The position numbers and the translations under genes are program-made. The notes below the pieces were generated by a model that was not told where the DNA came from, made no database searches, and worked only from the letters and a program-made list of their open reading frames with translations. Shown in pieces: positions 59,529-64,000 of a stretch of 64,000 nt of DNA (position 1 is its first letter; each line of letters begins with the position of its first letter). The DNA is from DHVE2 group archaeon (GTDB lineage: Archaea > Thermoplasmatota > Thermoplasmata > Thermoplasmatales > Aciduliprofundaceae): the NCBI GenBank assembly GCA_026993785.1, contig JALWRZ010000003.1, forward strand, positions 124,001-188,000. Reading direction: 5' to 3'.

Positions 59529-61192
59529 GGTGGCTCGGAAAGCATAACGGCTCCCTCTGCCGCGGATTTCACCATCGCTGCATATCTCTGCAGATATCCC
59601 CGTACTATTTTTTTCCGGATGATCCAGTTCTTTTCTCTCCTCTTCAGCTCATCCTCGGGAATGATGAGATCAACCCTTTTGCTTTTCAGATCTATCTTTA
59701 TTGGATCTCCATTTTCCACGAGGGCTATGGGTCCACCTTCTGCTGCTTCCGGCGCTACGTGTCCTATGGCCAATCCTCTTGTGGCACCTGAGAATCTACC
59801 GTCGGTGATTAGGGCTACCTCTCTATCTAAGCCCATACCTGCAATTGCTGATGTAGGTGTTAACATCTCTCGCATCCCCGGTCCGCCCTTGGGGCCCTCA
59901 TAGCGTATTACCACTACATCTCCGGGTTTTATCTCTCCATTGAGTATAGCTTCTGTGGCCTCTTCCTCGGAATTGAACACCTTCGCATTTCCCTGGAATG
60001 TTGAAGAATCTAAGCTCACCGCAGATAGCTTTAGCACCGAGCCCTTAGGTGCCAGCGTGCCGCGAAGAATCATTAGCGAGCCCCTTGCAGCATAGGGTGA
60101 ATCTACGCTTTTTATAACATCCCTTCTCAGAACACTGCTTGCTTCCAGTAACTCTCTCACGCTTTTGAGTGCTACCGTGGGACGCTTGAGATGAATGAGA
60201 CCCTTCTTGGAGAGTTCCTTCATAACCGCAAGCACTCCGCCGGCTTCGTATAAATCAACGACCCGATGTATTCCGCTGGGGCTGAGCTTGGCAAGCGTGG
60301 GAGTTCTCTCGCTGACCTCATCGAAGATATCCAGTTCTAAATTCACTCCTGCTTCCCTGGCTATGGCCGTTAGATGAAGCACCGTGTTTGTGGAGCCTCC
60401 GAGGGCCATGTCCACGGCGATTGCGTCCTGAAAAGCTTCATAGGTTAGAATCTCTCTGGGTGTTAGTTGCTGTCTTGCCAGGGAAACTGCCAGCATCCCC
60501 GTTTGTTTTGCGATCCTCAATCTATGGGCATAAACCGCAGGCGCCGTGCCGTTATAGGGAAGCGATATTCCCAGGGCTTCGCTAAGGGCATTCATGGTAT
60601 TCGCGGTGAACATGCCTGCGCAGCTTCCGCATCCGGGACAGGCGGTCATTTCTATTCTCTTAAGCTCTTCCAGTGTAATTTTTCCTGCCTTGTACGCACC
60701 CACAGCCTCGAACACATCCTTCACATCAATAACACGGCCCTGATATTTTCCCGGCAGCATTGGGCCTCCAGATACAAAGATTGAAGGTATATTGATCCTC
60801 GCTGCGGCCATAATCATTCCGGGAATGATCTTATCGCAGGACGCAACCAAGACCATGGCATCGAAGTTGTACGTGCTAGCTATGATTTCCACACTATCTG
60901 CTATTAACTCCCTCGAGGGGAGCGAATATTTCATTCCCCCATGGTTCATGGCTATTCCATCACATATCCCTATGGTGTTGAACTCCATAGGTGTGCCACC
61001 TGCATCCCTTATGCCAGCCTTTACCGCATCTGCCACATTTCTCAGATGTATATGACCTGGAATTCCTTCATTGAAGGAGTTAATCACCCCTATGAGAGGC
61101 CTATCAAGCTCCTCATCCGTCAATCCCAGGGCGTAAAGAAGCGAGCGATGCGGTGCCCTTTCAATCCCCTTTTTGATTGTATCACTTCTCAT
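59522..61192 (-). CDS. ilvD: Dihydroxy-acid dehydratase
   Basis: This 556-residue Fe-S enzyme of valine, isoleucine and leucine synthesis has '[29 protein letters not shown]' and '[26 protein letters not shown]' with the cluster cysteines, '[13 protein letters not shown]' and '[17 protein letters not shown]'. It overlaps the end of cimA by 11 bases and is the last gene of leuD-leuB-cimA-ilvD. Confidence 0.96.
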   Translation of the reverse strand: MRSDTIKKGIERAPHRSLLYALGLTDEELDRPLIGVINSFNEGIPGHIHLRNVADAVKAGIRDAGGTPMEFNTIGICDGIAMNHGGMKYSLPSRELIADSVEIIASTYNFDAMVLVASCDKIIPGMIMAAARINIPSIFVSGGPMLPGKYQGRVIDVKDVFEAVGAYKAGKITLEELKRIEMTACPGCGSCAGMFTANTMNALSEALGISLPYNGTAPAVYAHRLRIAKQTGMLAVSLARQQLTPREILTYEAFQDAIAVDMALGGSTNTVLHLTAIAREAGVNLELDIFDEVSERTPTLAKLSPSGIHRVVDLYEAGGVLAVMKELSKKGLIHLKRPTVALKSVRELLEASSVLRRDVIKSVDSPYAARGSLMILRGTLAPKGSVLKLSAVSLDSSTFQGNAKVFNSEEEATEAILNGEIKPGDVVVIRYEGPKGGPGMREMLTPTSAIAGMGLDREVALITDGRFSGATRGLAIGHVAPEAAEGGPIALVENGDPIKIDLKSKRVDLIIPEDELKRREKNWIIRKKIVRGYLQRYAAMVKSAAEGAVMLSEPPQ

Positions 61193-62768
61193 TTTTCATC
61201 CCTCCAGAACGATACAGGAAATAGCCCAGGCTATCCACTAGGGCATTCCAGCTTGCCTCCACTATGTTAGTAGAAGCCCCCACGGTGCCCCATCTATGCG
61301 AGTTTCCTGCAGATTCGATGAGAACACGAACCTTGGAGGCGGTGCCCATATTGCTTTCAAGAACACGAACCTTGTAATCCACAAGCCTAACCTTTTCCAG
61401 TTCGGGATAGAAGTTGTTAAGCGCTTTGCGCAGCGCCAGATCCAACGCATTCACAGGTCCATTTCCCGTAGATGCTGTATGTATTTCCCTGTCATTTACC
61501 CTTATCCTAACTGTTGCCTCGGTTATGGGTTCTCTGTCGGGGAAGAGCTCTATTACAACTCTTGCCAGGTCCAGCTCAAAGGGTGGTTTGTATTTTCCCC
61601 GCATCCTGCTTATCAAAAGCTCCAGAGAAGCCTCAGCACCTTCAAAATAGTAACCATCGTATTCCAGCGCTTTTATCTTCTCCACTATTTTTCTAGCCTC
61701 GCCACCATCCATCTTCATCCCGAGCTCCCTCGCCTTGTAAAGAAGATTGCTCTTTCCCGAAAGCTCAGATACGAGAACCCTTCTCTTATTGCCCACGCTT
61801 TCCGGTGGGATATGTTCGTAGGTTCTGGGCTCTTTCATAACCGCACTAACATGTATGCCGCCCTTGTGGGCAAAGGCGCTCCTCCCCACGTAGGGTTGAT
61901 TGTTGGGAATCTCTCTATTGGCAAGCTCCGCCACGAATCTTGCGAGCTCTCCCAGCTTCTTCAGCTTATCCCTGCCTACCACTTTCACCCCATATTTTAG
62001 CTCCAGGGCCGGTATTATGGAGATGAGATTGGCATTGCCGCATCTCTCTCCGTAGCCGTTAATGGTTCCCTGTATATGCGTGACCCCCGCCTCGAAGGCC
62101 ATCAGCGAATTCGCCACCGCCAGCTCGGAGTCGTTGTGGGCATGAATACCCAGAGGCACGTAAATCTCATTTTTAACCTCTTTCACTATTTTCCCAATTT
62201 TAGAGGGGAGAGTTCCGCCATTGGTATCCGCTAGAACGATTCTATCGGCGCCACTTCTCTCTGCGGCCTTTATGGTTCTTATCGCGTATTCTCTATTGCT
62301 TCTGTAGCCATCGAAGAAGTGCTCCGCATCGTAAATCACAAATAAGCCATGCTCTTTCAGATACTCCACACTATCCTCTATCATCCTAAGGTTCTCCTCC
62401 AGCGAGGTTTTGAGGGCTCTTGTCACATGGAGGTCCCATGTCTTGCCGAAGATCGTCGCCACGGGGACATCTGCCTCAACTATATAATTGAGACTGAAAT
62501 CCCTCTCTGCCTTTATATCCGGTCTCCTTGTGCTTCCAAAGGCAGCTATCTTCGCATGAGTTATAGAGAGCTCTTTCACCCTACGGAAATACTCAAGGTC
62601 CTTGGGATTGGAACCGGGCCATCCACCTTCTATATAATCTATGCCGAATTCATCCAGCTTCTCGGTGATGCGAAGTTTATCCTCCAGGGAAAATGAGATT
62701 CCTTCCATCTGCGCACCATCTCGAAGCGTGGTGTCAAAGAGTTCGATATTAGAACCAGACAACGTCAT
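61182..62768 (-). CDS. cimA: (R)-citramalate synthase
   Basis: About 528 residues: '[27 protein letters not shown]' is the hallmark of the TIGR00977 citramalate synthases, followed by '[40 protein letters not shown]' (metal and substrate residues) and a C-terminal LeuA-dimer regulatory domain. It condenses pyruvate and acetyl-CoA to start isoleucine synthesis without threonine. GGAGGTG lies directly before ATG 62768, so TTG 62762 is a possible real start. It overlaps leuB by about 20 bases. Confidence 0.92.
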   Translation of the reverse strand: MTLSGSNIELFDTTLRDGAQMEGISFSLEDKLRITEKLDEFGIDYIEGGWPGSNPKDLEYFRRVKELSITHAKIAAFGSTRRPDIKAERDFSLNYIVEADVPVATIFGKTWDLHVTRALKTSLEENLRMIEDSVEYLKEHGLFVIYDAEHFFDGYRSNREYAIRTIKAAERSGADRIVLADTNGGTLPSKIGKIVKEVKNEIYVPLGIHAHNDSELAVANSLMAFEAGVTHIQGTINGYGERCGNANLISIIPALELKYGVKVVGRDKLKKLGELARFVAELANREIPNNQPYVGRSAFAHKGGIHVSAVMKEPRTYEHIPPESVGNKRRVLVSELSGKSNLLYKARELGMKMDGGEARKIVEKIKALEYDGYYFEGAEASLELLISRMRGKYKPPFELDLARVVIELFPDREPITEATVRIRVNDREIHTASTGNGPVNALDLALRKALNNFYPELEKVRLVDYKVRVLESNMGTASKVRVLIESAGNSHRWGTVGASTNIVEASWNALVDSLGYFLYRSGGMKNEK

Positions 62769-63804
62769 CACCTCCCAGGAAATTTATGAGCCATTGACCA
62801 ACCTGCTGGGTGCTTAACCTTCCGCCCATATCTGGTGTTACATGGCCTCCACGCACTGCCGATTCCACGGCAACCTCTATTTCTTTTGCCTCCTTCTTGA
62901 ATCCCAGGAAATCCAGAAGCATGGAGCCTGCCAGAATCGTGGCTAAGGGATTTGCGATGCCCTTTCCCGCTATATCCGGAGCAGAACCGTGCACGGGCTC
63001 AAACATGCTTAGTCCATCGGGATTGATGTTCCCCGAGGCGGCAAGGCCCAGGCCACCCACAAGCTCTGCGGTGAGATCCGTTAGTATATCTCCAAATAGA
63101 TTGGGCGTGACGATCACATCAAATTTCTCGGGGCTGCGCACGAGTTTCATAGCCACGGCATCCACATATTCATGCTTTTTCTTTATCTCAGGATATCTCT
63201 CGCCCATCTTCTTAAATACCCTCTGCCAGAGGTCATGGGCGTAGGTAAGCACATTGCTCTTATCGCACAGGGTCACGCTTTTTCGCCCGTGGCCGCGCGC
63301 GTATTCAAAGGCATACCTTATTATTCTTTCCACCCCGCGATATGTGTTAATCATTTCCTGAACTGCGACTTCCCGTGGTGTATTTTTGTAGAGAAATCCT
63401 CCAGAACCGCAATACAGGCCCTCTGCGTTCTCCCGGATAAACACCAGGTTGATGTCCCCCGTCTCCCTATTCTTTAGAGGTGTGAATCTCTCATCTATGA
63501 GCTTGGCAGGCCTGAGATTCACATACATGTCGAAATGGAAGCGCAGTCTTAGAAGTATGCCCCTCTCCAAAATTCCCGGCTTCACCCGAGGATCCCCTAC
63601 TGCGCCCAGAAATATGGCATCGAAGTCGGAAAGGGTATCAAGGGCATCTTCGTCCAGTGTTATCCCTGTTTTCAGATAGTATTCTCCACCGTAGGGAAAC
63701 ACCTGGAACTCGATGGGAAGTTGCAGAGATTCAAGTACCCCAAGCGCCACAGGTATAATCTCTCTGCCTATCCCATCACCGGGTATTACGGCTACCTTTT
63801 TCAC
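62749..63804 (-). CDS. leuB: 3-isopropylmalate / methylmalate dehydrogenase
   Basis: About 351 residues of the decarboxylating dehydrogenase family: 'KKVAVIPGDGIGREI', 'LRLRFHFDMYVNLRPAKL' with the substrate Arg cluster, 'FIRENAEGLYCG', 'KSNVLTYAHDLWQRVF', 'VTPNLFGDILTDLTAELVGGLGLAASGNIN' and 'FEPVHGSAPDIAGKG'. It may serve both leucine and citramalate routes. I use GTG 63804, which follows GAGAGGTG by six bases; GTG 63813 is also open. It lies between leuD and cimA. Confidence 0.92.
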   Translation of the reverse strand: MKKVAVIPGDGIGREIIPVALGVLESLQLPIEFQVFPYGGEYYLKTGITLDEDALDTLSDFDAIFLGAVGDPRVKPGILERGILLRLRFHFDMYVNLRPAKLIDERFTPLKNRETGDINLVFIRENAEGLYCGSGGFLYKNTPREVAVQEMINTYRGVERIIRYAFEYARGHGRKSVTLCDKSNVLTYAHDLWQRVFKKMGERYPEIKKKHEYVDAVAMKLVRSPEKFDVIVTPNLFGDILTDLTAELVGGLGLAASGNINPDGLSMFEPVHGSAPDIAGKGIANPLATILAGSMLLDFLGFKKEAKEIEVAVESAVRGGHVTPDMGGRLSTQQVGQWLINFLGGDDVVWF

Positions 63805-64000
63805 GGTTGTCACCTCTCAACCTTCTCTTTGTGTATTCCACCAGCCCACCGGCACGGAGGATTTCCATAAGGAAGGGCGGAAATGCCTTGAATCGAAAAC
63901 TTTCTCCGCTACTCAAATTCCTTATCTCCCCATTCTCCAGGTCTATTTCCAGAATATCGCCACTTTTTATCCTCTCCACCGCCTCTGGAGCCTCGATTAT
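63776..64000 (-). CDS. leuD: 3-isopropylmalate dehydratase small subunit, C-terminal part (5' end outside window)
   Basis: The frame enters from the window edge. About 74 residues are seen, with 'IKSGDILEIDLENGEIRNLSSGESFRFKAFPP' and 'LRAGGLVEYTKRRL', matching the end of LeuD/aconitase small subunits. The large subunit LeuC isomerises isopropylmalate with it and is presumably just outside. Its tail overlaps the start of leuB by about 29 bases and ends in a basic 'RGDNREKGSRNTR'. Confidence 0.85.
   Translation of the reverse strand: MIEAPEAVERIKSGDILEIDLENGEIRNLSSGESFRFKAFPPFLMEILRAGGLVEYTKRRLRGDNREKGSRNTR

Noticed and set aside
1-64000. CRISPR array, rRNA genes or intact insertion sequence
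   Set aside because: No regularly spaced direct repeats of 24-40 bases, no rRNA-like segments and no transposase frame were seen.

Overview
The window reads as a chromosomal piece of a thermophilic euryarchaeon, most likely in or near the Thermoplasmatota (Aciduliprofundum-like). This is inferred from content only. Archaeal signs are: a KptA RNA 2'-phosphotransferase with an N-terminal zinc-binding segment, the small separate PurS/PurQ/PurL subunits, an archaeal MF_00584-type HTH regulator, a citramalate synthase route to isoleucine, tRNA genes without encoded CCA, and AT-rich TATA boxes about 26 bp upstream of first-gene start codons (leaderless transcripts), while internal genes carry GGAGGTG-type ribosome sites. 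The gene set (secreted proteases, an amino-acid permease, arginine/lysine/glycine-related enzymes) suggests a peptide or amino-acid fermenter.

Layout. 1-3422: end of a nitroreductase, a DUF6092-like gene, two tandem DUF917 genes and an Asp/Glu/hydantoin racemase-family gene. 3484-7386: an unknown gene, a phosphodiesterase-like metallophosphoesterase, and valyl-tRNA synthetase with an abnormal KMSKS loop. 7437-12565: an AT-rich accessory region holding a candidate defence operon (SMC-like AAA ATPase, TOPRIM-like protein, SAP/wHTH/PD-(D/E)XK nuclease with two homopolymer frameshifts), a membrane protein, an orphan AAA+ ATPase, a GC-rich repeat/ncRNA patch and tRNA-Ala(GGC). 12595-18791: kptA, a DUF59 gene, two unknown exported proteins (one frameshifted), and purS-purL-purQ. 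18828-23546: a transglutaminase-like membrane protein, a zinc-ribbon membrane protein, tRNA-Gly(TCC) and a large secreted papain-like protease. 23694-27942: Ku and an ATP-dependent DNA ligase (NHEJ pair), gcvH, rlmE, a TraB-like gene and an HTH regulator. 28170-33623: a cluster of secreted or membrane-anchored proteins sharing a new-looking domain, plus a lamin-tail protein.

33642-49178 is metabolic: lysine 6-aminotransferase; an SDR - GcvPA-like - GcvPB-like - AcoX/NAD-kinase-like operon; an aminotransferase; then a corrinoid methyl-transfer set (saccharopine-dehydrogenase-like protein, corrinoid protein, non-pyrrolysine MttB, ferredoxin-type corrinoid activator, UroD/MtaA-type methyltransferase, APC permease). 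49269-57006 looks like one long run: phosphoesterase, nucleotidyltransferase-like gene, DDAH-family hydrolase, carbamoyltransferase, carbamate kinase, a second DDAH-family hydrolase, lysine-6-dehydrogenase-like enzyme and ornithine-racemase-like enzyme. It reads as an arginine-to-ornithine ATP-yielding route in which the usual arginine deiminase is replaced by DDAH-family proteins. 57100-59528 is nadX-nadA-nadC (NAD synthesis from aspartate) behind a palindromic candidate operator. 59522-64000, on the minus strand, is leuD-leuB-cimA-ilvD for branched-chain amino acids.

The best candidates for undescribed biology are the 7.4-10.1 kb nuclease/ATPase operon, the DDAH-based arginine catabolic operon, the GcvP-like/AcoX operon, the corrinoid demethylation cluster, and the paralogous surface-protein family at 28-33 kb. 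All functional statements come from reading the sequence without database searches.
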